NCBI GenBank assembly: GCA_044450785.1 | Contig: JBIOJM010000088.1 | Span: 1-30,274, forward strand | Length of the DNA stretch: 30,274 nucleotides | From: JBIOJM01 sp044450785 | Lineage (GTDB): Bacteria; Planctomycetota; Planctomycetia; Isosphaerales; Isosphaeraceae | Direction: 5' to 3' | Part shown: positions 14,858-23,568 of the stretch, in pieces | Layout: the number at the start of each line of letters is the position of its first letter | How positions within the stretch are numbered: position 1 is the stretch's first letter | Position numbers and translations under genes: made by a program | Notes under the pieces: model-generated | Seen by the model: only the letters and a program-made list of their open reading frames with translations | What the model was told of the DNA's origin: nothing | Databases searched by the model: none

Positions 14858-16222
14858 ATGGAATCCAGGGCGGAGCCGCAGGTGACGCATCGGTCCGTTC
14901 CAGCCGGGCGCCGGCGGATCGGGCGAGGGCGACTCCTGAGCTTGGCGCTGGCGGCCGGGTTCATCGCGGTGCTGTTCATCTGGATCTGGGGAGTCCGGAA
15001 CCTCGACGGGTTGCCGGATGTCGGCGATCCCTTCGACGTCGCCGAGGCGCGACGGCCGATCGTGCTCTCGGATGACGACAACGCCTACGTCGCTTACGCC
15101 GACGCCAAGCGGAAGCTATCGACGTTCACGAGGGCGTTCTGGCGGGTCGACCTCGCGACCCTGACCTGGTCGAAGTCCGGTGACGTTGTCCGAGACTTTG
15201 TGGAGAAGAACCACCCGGCGCTTCTGACCTGGCGCGAGGGGAGCGAGCGGCCCCATGAGCTCTCCACCCAGCCGGGTGAGCTGGCGATCGACACAATACT
15301 TCCCGTGGTCGATGCTCTCAGGTCGCTCACCTTGCTGGCCGGAGTCCAGGGCTCACGCCACGAGGAAGAGGGGGCGATGGACGAGGCCTGGAGCTGGTAC
15401 AGAGGGATGCTGCGAACCAGCCGGCACGTCGGGGAGCACGGAGTGATCATCATGCGGGTATTTGGCGCGAGGACGCACGAAAGAGCTGCCCGGCGCATCA
15501 TCCACTGGGCGGCCGACCCCCGCGTCGATGCCAGGCTCCTCCGCCGAGCGTTCGACGACACGCTCGCCGCCGACACCATGAGCCGGCCACTCTCCGGTAG
15601 TCTCAAGCTCGAGTACCTGAGGGAAATCCGCGACCTGGAAGAGCTGCGGGTCATGGTCAGGGATGTCCCCATGCCGGGCGGGCGGTTTGGCTGGATCGAG
15701 AAACTGGTTGCAGCGACGGGCGCGAAGGTCCCGATCCAGAAAATCCGGCTGCATGCCACCAACGACGTGGAACGAAGCCGGCGCGTATTGCGGCTGCTGT
15801 ATGCCAACTGGCTGGCTCAGGTGGATAAGCCGGCGGCGAAACGAGCCCCGATCGCGATCCGGAAGCCAACCTTGATCATCTATGCGTCCGATCCGGCCGC
15901 ACCCCCCGCGGCCCGTGCCCTGGCCCCCGCGGTACTCGACAAGGCCATTGACCACACGTCTCTCGCCTGGGTGATGCTTCGTCCCGATGATCTCACCTCC
16001 ACCGGCGGACACCTCATTACGAGGTCGCCCTGGGAGGACGACGGGATTCTGCCCCGCGAGCCGCGGAACCGCGCCGTGCTGATCGTCAAGCTGGCCGCCG
16101 AGCTGTACCGGCGCGAGCACGGCCAGTTTCCCCCGACGGCCGAGGCGCTCCTGGGACCTTACCTCAAAGTGTTGCCCGAGGGAGTCGAGAGCGACGATCC
16201 GATCCCGGCGGGGCTTGACTGA
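14858..16222 (+). CDS. Membrane-anchored hypothetical protein, paralog 1
   Basis: Starting at ATG 14858 gives 454 residues and aligns the beginning with the downstream paralog; the frame continues to 14762 without a supported start. After a basic N-terminus (RRRIGRGRLL) there is one membrane span (LALAAGFIAVLFIWIWGV), then a large soluble region. Conserved stretches shared with the next gene are LPDVGDPFDVAEARRPI, DNAYVAYA, AWSWYRGMLRTSR, ARRIIHWAADPRVD, NDVERSRRVLRL..ANWLAQV, and LAAELYRREHG near the end with FPPTAEALLGPYLKVLPEGV. The last part resembles the periodic ends of planctomycete family proteins. Function is unknown. Its end is 15 bases before the paralog, so they are co-transcribed. 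Confidence 0.75.
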   Translation: MESRAEPQVTHRSVPAGRRRIGRGRLLSLALAAGFIAVLFIWIWGVRNLDGLPDVGDPFDVAEARRPIVLSDDDNAYVAYADAKRKLSTFTRAFWRVDLATLTWSKSGDVVRDFVEKNHPALLTWREGSERPHELSTQPGELAIDTILPVVDALRSLTLLAGVQGSRHEEEGAMDEAWSWYRGMLRTSRHVGEHGVIIMRVFGARTHERAARRIIHWAADPRVDARLLRRAFDDTLAADTMSRPLSGSLKLEYLREIRDLEELRVMVRDVPMPGGRFGWIEKLVAATGAKVPIQKIRLHATNDVERSRRVLRLLYANWLAQVDKPAAKRAPIAIRKPTLIIYASDPAAPPAARALAPAVLDKAIDHTSLAWVMLRPDDLTSTGGHLITRSPWEDDGILPREPRNRAVLIVKLAAELYRREHGQFPPTAEALLGPYLKVLPEGVESDDPIPAGLD

Positions 16223-16237
16223 AATCACGAGGGATCC

Positions 16238-17590
16238 ATGACCAGTCCGGCGGCAGCAGAACCCTCATCCAGAATCCGACGACCCCACGTCGGGCGCGGC
16301 CGTCTGCTGACCTGGGGAGTTGTGGCGGCCCTCATCGCAGTGTCAGGCATTTCTGTCTGGCGGATGCGGAGCTTGGATGAGCTGCCTGACGTTGGTGATC
16401 CGTTCGACGTCGCCGAGGCGCGGCGACCGATCATGATCTCGGATGAAGACAATGCCTACGTGGCTTACGCGGCGGCCCATATCAAGAGTCAGGATGCACC
16501 AACGGCGTTCTGGGACGGTCTCTGGAAAGGAAAGGACGGTGCCCTGACCTGGTCGAAGGCTGAGCCCGGCGTCCTCGACTTTCTCAAGAAGAACCGCGCG
16601 GCACTGGAGATCTGGCGCGCGGGGAGCGAACGCCCCGACTCGTTTTATCATCAGCGCAGCCAGCAGGCGTTCGACATCACCCTGCCTCTCATGCAGGAGG
16701 TTGCGCTTCACTCGGGCATGGCCGCACTCGAGGGTTCGCGCCTTGAGGAGAAGGGCGAGATCGAAGAGGCCTGGCGCTGGTACCGGGCCATGCTGCGATC
16801 GAGCCGGCTGATCGGGAGGCATGGAGTCCTCGTCGAGCGCAGGTACGGCGCCAAGATGCACGAGCTGGCCGCGCGGCGCATTCTGCACTGGGCGGCCGAC
16901 CCGCGCGTGGATACCAAGCATCTGCACCAGGCGCTGAAAGACACCCTGGCCGCCGACGCGTTGACTTCGCCGGATTCCGAAGCTGTGAAGCTCGAGTATT
17001 TGATGTGCCTTCGCGACCTGGACGAACTGCTTTTCTCGGTCCGTGAGATCGCCATGCCCAGAGGGCGCGCCGGCTGGCTGAACCAGGTGGTTCCCTGGAG
17101 CGTTGGGCGCGAGATCCACCGGTTTCGGCTTCGTGCCGCCAACGACGTGGAGCGGAGCCGCCGCGCGCTCCGGCTTGTGTTCGCCAACTGGCTGGCGCAG
17201 GTGAATCGACCCGCTGCGGAGCGAGCCCCCATTGCGATCTTGAAACCGACCTTGATCTACGCGGCCGATCCGACCGCGCCCCCCGCAGCCCGCGCCGTGA
17301 AACCGGAGTTGCTCGACAGGGCCATCGATCATACCTCGCTGGCCCGAATTATGCTTCGGTCAGAAGACGCCGGCAACGCCGCGGACCGATTCTGGTGGTG
17401 GGAGCGCGAGGGCTTTCTCGCCCGCGAGCGCCGTCGCCGCTCGGCAATCATCGTCAAGCTGGCCGCCGAGCTGTACCGGCGCGAGCACGGCCAGCTTCCC
17501 CCGACGGCCGGGGCGCTCCTGGGACCTTACCTCGAGGTGTTGCCCGAGGGAGTCAAGAGCGACGATCCGATCCCGTCCCAGCTCGAATGA
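16238..17590 (+). CDS. Membrane-anchored hypothetical protein, paralog 2
   Basis: The 450-residue protein is a full-length paralog of the preceding gene. ATG 16238 has GAGGGA five bases upstream. The membrane span is GVVAALIAVSGISVWRM, followed by the shared LPDVGDPFDVAEARRPI, AWRWYRAMLRSSR, ARRILHWAADPRVD and ANDVERSRRALRL..ANWLAQV blocks. The C-terminal stretch LAAELYRREHGQLPPTAGAL is almost unchanged between the two, whereas the middle has diverged. The organisation points to tandem duplication with subsequent drift. It ends only seven bases before the end of the convergent gene on the other strand. No function is recognised; a single span with a large, probably extracytoplasmic domain suggests an envelope role. 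Confidence 0.78.
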   Translation: MTSPAAAEPSSRIRRPHVGRGRLLTWGVVAALIAVSGISVWRMRSLDELPDVGDPFDVAEARRPIMISDEDNAYVAYAAAHIKSQDAPTAFWDGLWKGKDGALTWSKAEPGVLDFLKKNRAALEIWRAGSERPDSFYHQRSQQAFDITLPLMQEVALHSGMAALEGSRLEEKGEIEEAWRWYRAMLRSSRLIGRHGVLVERRYGAKMHELAARRILHWAADPRVDTKHLHQALKDTLAADALTSPDSEAVKLEYLMCLRDLDELLFSVREIAMPRGRAGWLNQVVPWSVGREIHRFRLRAANDVERSRRALRLVFANWLAQVNRPAAERAPIAILKPTLIYAADPTAPPAARAVKPELLDRAIDHTSLARIMLRSEDAGNAADRFWWWEREGFLARERRRRSAIIVKLAAELYRREHGQLPPTAGALLGPYLEVLPEGVKSDDPIPSQLE

Positions 17591-17597
17591 GACACCT

Positions 17598-19019
17598 TCA
17601 CGACGCAGGTGCCGCGACAGCAGGGTCCGCGTCGTGGCGGCTGAATCGCTCGGCATCGTAATTGGACTGCGCCGGCGCTTGTTGCACGGACGATTGGCGC
17701 AGCGAGGCGGACGGGAGCGAGCGCTGGGCCAGCTCGATCAAGGCGGCGAGCGTCCAGAGCCCGACCGGCAGCGTTGCGTAGTGAGCGTAGCTGTCGGCCG
17801 CGCCGAGGACCCAGCCCTGCGCCGGCAACAGCAGCACGACGGTGTAAACGGCCGCCGCCAGCACGCCGGCTGCCACACCCGCCATCGCCAGGGCGGCGAC
17901 AAGGTGGCCGCCCTCGGTGGCGAGGAGCCGTCGGTAGCCTGCGATCGAACCCTGAAGAGTGCCACGGCTCCAGGCGACGGTGCCGGTCAGGCCCAAGACC
18001 ACCAGGGCGGCGGCCTGGAGATCGGTCAGTCCCCAGCCAAGCTGCCAGCGAACAGCTCGCCCCAGCGCGTTGTCATTGGCCCAGGTCGGCAAGTAGGCGG
18101 AGGCGAGCCAGACGAACGTCGCCACATAACGAGCCGGCAAGACCAGAGCGCACGCCAGCGCCGACCCTGGCAAGAGAGCGATCGCGTGCCGCAAGTCGAG
18201 CCGGTCTTCGCCGCTGTTGTCAAAACCGGCGTCCCGCAGTTCGGTCAAGAGCCACGCCATCAAGAAGCCGTCGGAAATCACCATCAGAATTGGCACGAAG
18301 ACCGCCTCGACGACCAGGCAGCCCCCCAGGGGCAAGTCGCCGCTCCCCGCCCCCCACGCCACCGCCCGATAGAGCGCGTAGAGCAAAGCGACGCCCCAAA
18401 CCAAGGTCGACCAGCCTGTGCGCCTCCGCTCCGGCGAGGTGCCGGCGCCGTCGTCCGGCTGGGAGCCCCAGCCCGGCAAATCGAGCGATGCCCGAAACAG
18501 CACGATCGCCGCGAAGATGAGCAATGGCAGGTTGTCACCCAACCCGGCCACGTCGCGCAGGGGAGTCATGCCGGCCAGGATTCCCTGTTCCAGCGCCAGC
18601 TCACCCAGACGGCGCGACTTGGTCAGCGAGGTCAGATCGAGCCGTCGACCGGACTCCCTGAGAAAGACCAAGGACTGGCTGGCCGTCCAGGACAACACGG
18701 TAAAGCCGATCGCGATCGAGATCATCCGGCCGGCACGCCACACCCGCCGCGTCGCCTTCTGGACCAACCGCACATGCCCCGGGAGATCAAAAAACTGCTT
18801 CAGAACAGCGACCGGGCCCTGGAAGAAAAGGGCCACCACCAGCAGGACGCCTAGCCCGGCCAGGACGGCCCAGAGTCCGTGAAAGCCGGGGACCGGCTGG
18901 GGTGACGAAAGTGTCAGGCTCGAGAACCATCGCCGTAACGCCAGCAGAGCTATTGAATTGGGATTCGCCGCGGCCGGCTCGGTCTGGGCCCAGACCAGTG
19001 GCGGCGTCATCAGCTCCAT
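17598..19019 (-). CDS. Polytopic membrane protein of unknown function
   Basis: The 473-residue protein starts at ATG 19019 (TTG at 19022 precedes it). About ten hydrophobic segments are visible, including LWAVLAGLGVLLVVALFF, ISIAIGFTVLSWTAS, LPLLIFAAIVLFRAS, TLVWGVALLYALYRAV, CLVVEAVFVPILMVISDGFL, ALACALVLPARYVATFVWLA, LQAAALVVLGLTGTVAW, LVAALAMAGVAAGVLAAAVY and TLPVGLWTLAALIEL. The C-terminal tail is polar (QAPAQSNYDAERFSRHDADP). No catalytic or transport signature is recognised. It follows the gene at 19043-19606 after 23 bases, so the two are likely one operon, and it converges on paralog 2. Confidence 0.75.
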   Translation of the reverse strand: MELMTPPLVWAQTEPAAANPNSIALLALRRWFSSLTLSSPQPVPGFHGLWAVLAGLGVLLVVALFFQGPVAVLKQFFDLPGHVRLVQKATRRVWRAGRMISIAIGFTVLSWTASQSLVFLRESGRRLDLTSLTKSRRLGELALEQGILAGMTPLRDVAGLGDNLPLLIFAAIVLFRASLDLPGWGSQPDDGAGTSPERRRTGWSTLVWGVALLYALYRAVAWGAGSGDLPLGGCLVVEAVFVPILMVISDGFLMAWLLTELRDAGFDNSGEDRLDLRHAIALLPGSALACALVLPARYVATFVWLASAYLPTWANDNALGRAVRWQLGWGLTDLQAAALVVLGLTGTVAWSRGTLQGSIAGYRRLLATEGGHLVAALAMAGVAAGVLAAAVYTVVLLLPAQGWVLGAADSYAHYATLPVGLWTLAALIELAQRSLPSASLRQSSVQQAPAQSNYDAERFSRHDADPAVAAPAS

Positions 19020-19042
19020 CAATCAGCTCTCCCGACTTGACG

Positions 19043-19606
19043 TCACGTGAGCGGGGTCATGCCGGACGCGCCAGGGTTGGTCTCGGACCTCTCGTCGAGG
19101 TCGTCCGGCGAACAAGCCGATGCGCGGCTCTTGATGTAATCACGCAGGTAACGAAGGAAGGTGGGTAGACCGGCATGATCCCAGGTTGCCTCGATCGCCT
19201 CCTTGAGGCGCTGATTCTCGGACTGGAGCTCGTGAAACGCCTGGGCGTCGACCGCGTTCAGGACGGACCCGGTCACCTGGTCATGGGTATTCACCGAGAG
19301 CATGAAGCCCGCCTCGATGGGCCAGGGCTGGATCTGAAGTTTCATGTGAGGGTATCGGTGATTGCCAAGCCGCAGCGCGTAGATCGGTGCCGGCCGCCCG
19401 GGAGCCTTGCCGGTCCGCTCAAAGGGCGGCTCGCTCAAGAGCCCATCGACCGTGCATCCTTCCCGCCAGGCCAGGCGGCGCTGGACAGCCTCGGGAACCA
19501 TGCCCGACGGATAAGCCAGACTCAGGTAAATCTCGGTCGCGCGCCGCAGCAAGTCGAGCCGCAGCCCAGGCAGCTCTTCCGGCTCCGCCGCCAAGGTCGG
19601 CTCCAT
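19043..19606 (-). CDS. Conserved hypothetical protein, soluble
   Basis: The 187-residue product starts at ATG 19606, which has AAGGA about eight bases upstream; the frame open to 19720 lacks such a site. It is helical, with LPGLRLDLLRRATEIYLSLAYPSG near the start, then RRLAWREGCTVDGLLSEPPFE and RPAPIYALRLGNHRYPHMKLQIQPWP. This is followed by a beta-rich NTHDQVTG segment and a coiled-coil-like helix (AFHELQSENQRLKEAIEATW). No known domain is recognised. Its position 23 bases upstream of the polytopic membrane protein suggests co-expression, perhaps as a cytoplasmic partner. Similar proteins are, as far as I recall, restricted to planctomycetes. Confidence 0.72.
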   Translation of the reverse strand: MEPTLAAEPEELPGLRLDLLRRATEIYLSLAYPSGMVPEAVQRRLAWREGCTVDGLLSEPPFERTGKAPGRPAPIYALRLGNHRYPHMKLQIQPWPIEAGFMLSVNTHDQVTGSVLNAVDAQAFHELQSENQRLKEAIEATWDHAGLPTFLRYLRDYIKSRASACSPDDLDERSETNPGASGMTPLT

Positions 19607-19729
19607 GAGCAATTCCTTGGTTGCCAGCACTAAACTTGCCTCCGCCCCTATTCTGATCAATAGGACGCTCAAATGCCCGTAATTGTTCGGATTTCCCCCT
19701 GACGCCGCGGTCCCGCGCACGCAGGGGCA

Positions 19730-20722
19730 TCATCCCAGACTCTCCATGGTGATCGTGAAGGTATCCTGGCGTCCGTGCCCCAGGACACGGAGGCCTGCGT
19801 CCAGGCCCTTGGGCTGCAGGTTAATCGCGTCGGTCGTCTGGGTGTATGGCTCCACGGACAGCACGTCCGGCTTGTTGGGGGGCGTGTAGACGACCAGCTC
19901 GCGGATGCTGTCGTCGAAGGTAAGCCGGAACTCCGCCTTCTTGTCCAGGTCGACCAACCGGGCCAGTCCGCGCCTCCCATGATACTCGAGGTCCGTCAAA
20001 ACGTCGTCGAGCTTGAGCCCCTTGAGCGGTTGACCCTTGCGGAAATCAAGCCGGGCGTCGACGGGCCGGATTTCGCCGTCGGGTAGGAAATCATTGAGTG
20101 CCCAGTACTTCGACGCCGGGATGATGACCTGTGTTCGTGCCAGGTCGCCACCCGGGGGGAAGGGAAGTCGGAAGTAAGGGTGAATGCCGAATCCGTAAGG
20201 GAGATCTTCGGCAGTGGGGTTGGATACGGTCACAGTCATCGAAAGCCGGAGCCCGGCAAGGCCGTAGCGGACCTGGAGCACGGCGTCGGCGGGCCAAAGA
20301 GAACGCGCGTCGGGCGATTGTTTCGAGATCTGGTAGCGGCCGACCAGAAATGCTTGGTCGGAGACGGCCTTGTGCTCCACCACGTCCCAGGCTGTCGCGA
20401 GCGCGAAGCCGTGAATCGCGTTCGGGCCATTCGTGGCCGGCAACTGGAAGTTGCGGCCTTGGAAGCGGAATCGGCCGTCGCGGATCCGATTGGGAAACGG
20501 GAAGAGGATCGGCGTTCCATTCCCCGCTGGGTGGCCCGGCCGGTCGGGAAAGTCGGGCGCCGCGACCAGCACGGGTCGCACCTGGCCCGCGAGTGGTAGC
20601 CGGAGATCGAACAGATTGAAGCCGAACGAAGGCAGGATCCTGGCGGACGCACCCGTTGCATCGTCGTGCAGAGAATAGACCGTCCGTGCGCCGTGTGCCT
20701 GAGTCTCGACCCGAAATGACAT
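19730..20722 (-). CDS. Aldose 1-epimerase (galactose mutarotase family)
   Basis: The 330-residue protein starts at ATG 20722 with AAGGGG eight bases upstream; the much longer open frame up to 21487 is antisense to the dehydrogenase gene and is not used. Mutarotase landmarks are FPFPNRIRDGRFRFQGR, NAIHGFA (His104), GIHPYFRLP (His181, the acid) and LSVEPYTQTTDAINL (Glu291, the base). These interconvert alpha and beta anomers of aldoses such as galactose or glucose in the cytoplasm. It is divergent from the LDH2-type gene at 20864 with a 141-bp shared control region. The second gene of a sugar pathway is not evident nearby. Confidence 0.88.
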   Translation of the reverse strand: MSFRVETQAHGARTVYSLHDDATGASARILPSFGFNLFDLRLPLAGQVRPVLVAAPDFPDRPGHPAGNGTPILFPFPNRIRDGRFRFQGRNFQLPATNGPNAIHGFALATAWDVVEHKAVSDQAFLVGRYQISKQSPDARSLWPADAVLQVRYGLAGLRLSMTVTVSNPTAEDLPYGFGIHPYFRLPFPPGGDLARTQVIIPASKYWALNDFLPDGEIRPVDARLDFRKGQPLKGLKLDDVLTDLEYHGRRGLARLVDLDKKAEFRLTFDDSIRELVVYTPPNKPDVLSVEPYTQTTDAINLQPKGLDAGLRVLGHGRQDTFTITMESLG

Positions 20723-20863
20723 TGTGCGCCCCTTTTCACTTGATTCGTGCCTCGTTTCCCCGGCGTCGCCGGCAGACCGGGCTTTCCTTCCTTTGATTCG
20801 ACCACGGCGACCACGCGATTGCAAATGGCTGACCGCGGGATAAGATCGGGAAGGAGGCTCATC

Positions 20864-21919
20864 GTGCCTGCGATCGCCGCACCGGTTCTGACCGAGTTCG
20901 CCATCAGGCTGCTGGTGGCCGTGGGCGTGCCGCACGACGACGCCGCGGTCGTGGCGTCGAGCCTGGTGGGTGCAAACCTGCGCGGCCACGACTCGCACGG
21001 AGTGATGCGACTTCTCCAGTACGTCGGCTTCGTCGAGCGAGCCGAAGTCCGGATCGGCGTGGCGCTTCAGCTCGAGAACGAGACGCCCGCCCTGGTCGTC
21101 TGCGACGGCCAGTGGGGCCTGGGGCAAGTCCAGGCGCACCGGCTCTTGGACCTGTTGGTGCCCAAGGCCCACGCGCTGGGAGTGGCGGTCGGGTCTGCGC
21201 GGAACTGCGGGCACATCGGTCGCCTGGGGGAATACGCCGAACGGGCGGCGGAGCAGGGGCTCATGATGATGGCGACGGTCAACAACTGCGGCGCCTGGTC
21301 GCGGGTCGCCCCTCCCGGGGGGCTCGAGCCTCGGCTGGCCACCAACCCTTTCTGCGCCGCCGTGCCCACGGCCAGCCTCGACGCGCCGATCGTCGTCGAT
21401 TTCGCCACGAGCGTGGTCGCCGAGGGGAAGGTGCGCGGCTACTACATCAGCGGTCGTCCCGTCCCCGAGGGGTGGCTCCTTGACCACGAAGGCCAGCCGA
21501 CGACGGATCCAGCCGTCCTGTATGAACCTCCATTCGGCACGATCCTCCCGCTCGGCGGTGCTCAGTCCTACAAGGGTTTCGGCCTGGGTTTGATCCTGGA
21601 GCTCTGGGCCGGCGGGCTCTCCGGCGGCCGGTGCAGCCAGCCCGATGCACCACCGTCCGGCGGTAACAACGTCGTGTTCCTGGTTCTCGACCCGGCTCGA
21701 TTCGCAGGCTGCGAGTCCGTGTTTGGCCAGGCCACCCGGTTGGCTGAATACATCCGGGCGACTCCCCGTGCCCGCGGCGTCGATGCAATCGTGCTACCCG
21801 GCGACCCCGAGCGCAACATCCTGCGGCACCGATCCTCCCACGGAATCCCCTTGGACCAAACCCACTGGTCCAGGCTGACAGAATTGGCCGGGCGGCTGAA
21901 CGTCGCGCCTCCCGCCTGA
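20864..21919 (+). CDS. Malate/L-lactate dehydrogenase family (LDH2/MDH2) oxidoreductase
   Basis: The 351-residue protein starts at GTG 20864, preceded by AAGGAGG six bases away, which clearly decides the start over the longer frame beginning at 20747. The family signature is seen in GHDSHGVMRLLQYVGFVERA, GQVQAHRLLDLLVPKA, SARNCGHIGRLGEYAERAAE and LATNPFCAAVPT, followed by DFATSVVAEGKVRGY. Near the end, LPLGGAQSYKGFGLGLILEL is the usual closing helix of the NAD(P)-dependent fold. Members oxidise L-malate, L-lactate, ureidoglycolate, sulfolactate or 2,3-diketogulonate; the substrate here is not clear. It shares an intergenic region with the aldose 1-epimerase, so both may serve sugar or sugar-acid catabolism. 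Confidence 0.88.
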   Translation: MPAIAAPVLTEFAIRLLVAVGVPHDDAAVVASSLVGANLRGHDSHGVMRLLQYVGFVERAEVRIGVALQLENETPALVVCDGQWGLGQVQAHRLLDLLVPKAHALGVAVGSARNCGHIGRLGEYAERAAEQGLMMMATVNNCGAWSRVAPPGGLEPRLATNPFCAAVPTASLDAPIVVDFATSVVAEGKVRGYYISGRPVPEGWLLDHEGQPTTDPAVLYEPPFGTILPLGGAQSYKGFGLGLILELWAGGLSGGRCSQPDAPPSGGNNVVFLVLDPARFAGCESVFGQATRLAEYIRATPRARGVDAIVLPGDPERNILRHRSSHGIPLDQTHWSRLTELAGRLNVAPPA

Positions 21920-22301
21920 CTGGCTGTCGTGCTCCCAACAAAAAAGGCGCGTCACATCGTGCGGATTAAAGCGTACGCGTCCCCAGCAGAGTTCGCGCTG
22001 CTGGACTGTTCATGACGAATACCTTCCTCGCAGCCAGTTGGTTTCTCGCGACTTTCTTTTCCCCGAACATCAAATTTGCTCTTTGTTTGTGGTTTGAATG
22101 ACGTTTTTGTCGATGCCATCCATGTGCCAGGACACGGTGCCATGTCCGGAATCGACTCGCGGGTGCAACTCTAAAGACGGTTCATGGTGTCGTTGACCGG
22201 GCAAGGAATTCAAGACAGTCGAGGGCATCTCAGCAGTGAATCCTCCGGAACCCACAAACGGAAACACGCTTAAGTCGAGCTCGTTTTTTTGAAAAATCGA
22301 C
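21920..22301. other. Intergenic region, no supported gene
   Basis: This 382-base stretch has lower GC and a few T-runs. A minus-strand frame at 21952-22143 has no ribosome site or recognisable content. Nothing else was identified before the promoter at 22302. Confidence 0.6.
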
Positions 22302-22330
22302 TTGACCGTCCAATTCCTGGCTGCTATGAT
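22302..22330 (+). promoter_or_regulatory. Sigma70-type promoter
   Basis: TTGACC at 22302-22307 and TATGAT at 22325-22330 are separated by exactly 17 bases, close to the ideal -35/-10 arrangement. An A/T-rich tract (GTTTTTTTGAAAAA) lies just upstream like an UP element. It would start a transcript near 22337 for the small gene at 22404. Confidence 0.65.
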
Positions 22331-22403
22331 GCATGTGTTGGATCAATCGACTGGTCAGGCACAGCCGAATCGCAAAGCTGGCAAGACGGGCAAGAGGAGA
22401 AAG

Positions 22404-22691
22404 GTGAGTAACAGGATGGAATCCGAAATGATCGTCAATGGTGCAATCGTGGACTCCTGGATCGAGCCAACCCAGGCTGCGGTTGTGGGTACCCGCTTAG
22501 TCTTGCAAGTCGCCCCTCGCGGTCGGCCCGGGGATTTAGTCATCGTCGAGGCGGAGCCATCGCTGGTCCCCGATCGATTCTGGCTGGAAGACCTGAGTGA
22601 GAACCTCTGCCACGGCAGCCCGGTCCAGGCGATCGGCCGGCGGTTGTTCAACGGGTTCGTCGCGGCGACTCGGCTGCAACTGGCACGGTAA
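22404..22691 (+). CDS. Small hypothetical protein with its own strong promoter
   Basis: GTG at 22404 is chosen because AGGAGA lies five to nine bases upstream and because the promoter at 22302-22330 makes the upstream TTG (22302) impossible; a further ATG at 22416 is an alternative. The 95-residue product (MESEMIVNGAIVDSWIEPTQ early, then AVVGTRLVLQVAPRGRPGDL and VPDRFWLEDLSENLCHGSPV) has no membrane segment. It looks beta-rich in the first half with a helical end (RRLFNGFVAATRLQL). No family is recognised. The isolated position and strong promoter suggest a distinctly regulated small protein. Confidence 0.6.
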   Translation: MSNRMESEMIVNGAIVDSWIEPTQAAVVGTRLVLQVAPRGRPGDLVIVEAEPSLVPDRFWLEDLSENLCHGSPVQAIGRRLFNGFVAATRLQLAR

Positions 22692-22772
22692 GGCGGCTCC
22701 GAATCCACGTCTCATCTTTTTTGGGACCGCCCGGGATCTTTTCCCACTCCCCCCTTGATTCAGCCCTACTAA

Positions 22773-22859
22773 CCCTCTAAAAAAGTCAGAGGGTGTACGA
22801 GATCCGCTTCGAGCCCCGGGAAGGGGCGCCATCGTAAAGCCCGGGGTGCCAACCCCGGG
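22773..22859 (+). terminator. Cluster of three hairpins upstream of the sdh operon
   Basis: ACCCTCT/AGAGGGT (22773-22779 and 22789-22795), GCCCC/GGGGC (22813-22817 and 22823-22827) and CCCGGGG/CCCCGGG (22840-22846 and 22853-22859) form successive stems. They separate the small gene from sdhC. Without T-runs they may act as terminator, attenuator or 5' leader structure; the role is not proven. Confidence 0.4.
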
Positions 22860-23040
22860 AACCTGGGCGATCTGTGAACCTCTCGTCTGTTCGAGCTGCA
22901 AAGCGGGCGACATGACTTGTCTCCAGCAGGAGGCTGATGTCGTCCGTTCTGAGCTCCTCGGAACGAAGGCTCGAATCGCTGAATCGGTTCCTGGGGCATG
23001 CGCCCTGGGCTGTGTGCTTTTGCCTCGACGGGTTTTTCAG

Positions 23041-23520
23041 ATGTCGCAACCAAGAACGCTCAAGGGTCCGCAGATGTATCGCCGCAGCGCCTGGTCGCGC
23101 TTCACCGAGGGCATGCGTTACGGCGGCGGCATCGGTCAGTGGTCGTGGCTGATCCACCGGGTGACCGGACTGGGGATCCTCTTATTCCTGATCGTCCACA
23201 TCATCGACACGTTCCTGGTGGTTGCTTATCCGGCGGAGTACGACTTCACGGTTGATATCTACGGCGGCGTCTTCTGGGGGACCTACTACTGGCTGCTCCG
23301 GTGGGGTTTCCGCTTCGCCGAGCTGGGGCTGATCGCCTGCGTATTGTTCCACGCGGTCAACGGCGTGCGGATCGCGCTCTTCGACCTCTGGCCCAGGTCG
23401 GCGGAATATCAGCGGCAAGCCTTCTGGATCGTCCTCTTCATCTTTGGCGGGGTGATGATCCCGGTGACGTACATCGTGCTGGGTGCCCTGGCCGGCCCCC
23501 CCGGCCACGCGATCCGGTAG
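23041..23520 (+). CDS. sdhC: Succinate dehydrogenase cytochrome b subunit
   Basis: The 159-residue protein is the first membrane anchor of complex II. SWLIHRVTGLGILLFLIVHI is the SdhC signature S..HR.TG and starts the first span. The second span contains ACVLFHAVNGVRIALFDLW, with His in H..NG.R as candidate heme b ligand, and the third is WIVLFIFGGVMIPVTYIVLG. The start ATG 23041 is favoured by length, but ATG 23074 (MYRRSAWSRF) has a better AAGGG ribosome site and is a real alternative. It heads the order C-D-A-B and anchors the catalytic subunits to the inner membrane, passing electrons to quinone. Confidence 0.9.
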   Translation: MSQPRTLKGPQMYRRSAWSRFTEGMRYGGGIGQWSWLIHRVTGLGILLFLIVHIIDTFLVVAYPAEYDFTVDIYGGVFWGTYYWLLRWGFRFAELGLIACVLFHAVNGVRIALFDLWPRSAEYQRQAFWIVLFIFGGVMIPVTYIVLGALAGPPGHAIR

Positions 23521-23568
23521 GGCAGGTTCCCTGGAAATACGAAAGGTAACCGACAAAAGGTCGACGAT

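Noticed and set aside
20723..21487. Upstream extension of the aldose 1-epimerase frame
   Set aside because: It is antisense to the LDH2-type gene; the epimerase has a good ribosome site at ATG 20722 and the family starts there.
21952..22143. Minus-strand 63-codon frame in the intergenic region
   Set aside because: No ribosome site, no hydrophobic or domain signal, and not linked to a neighbouring operon.
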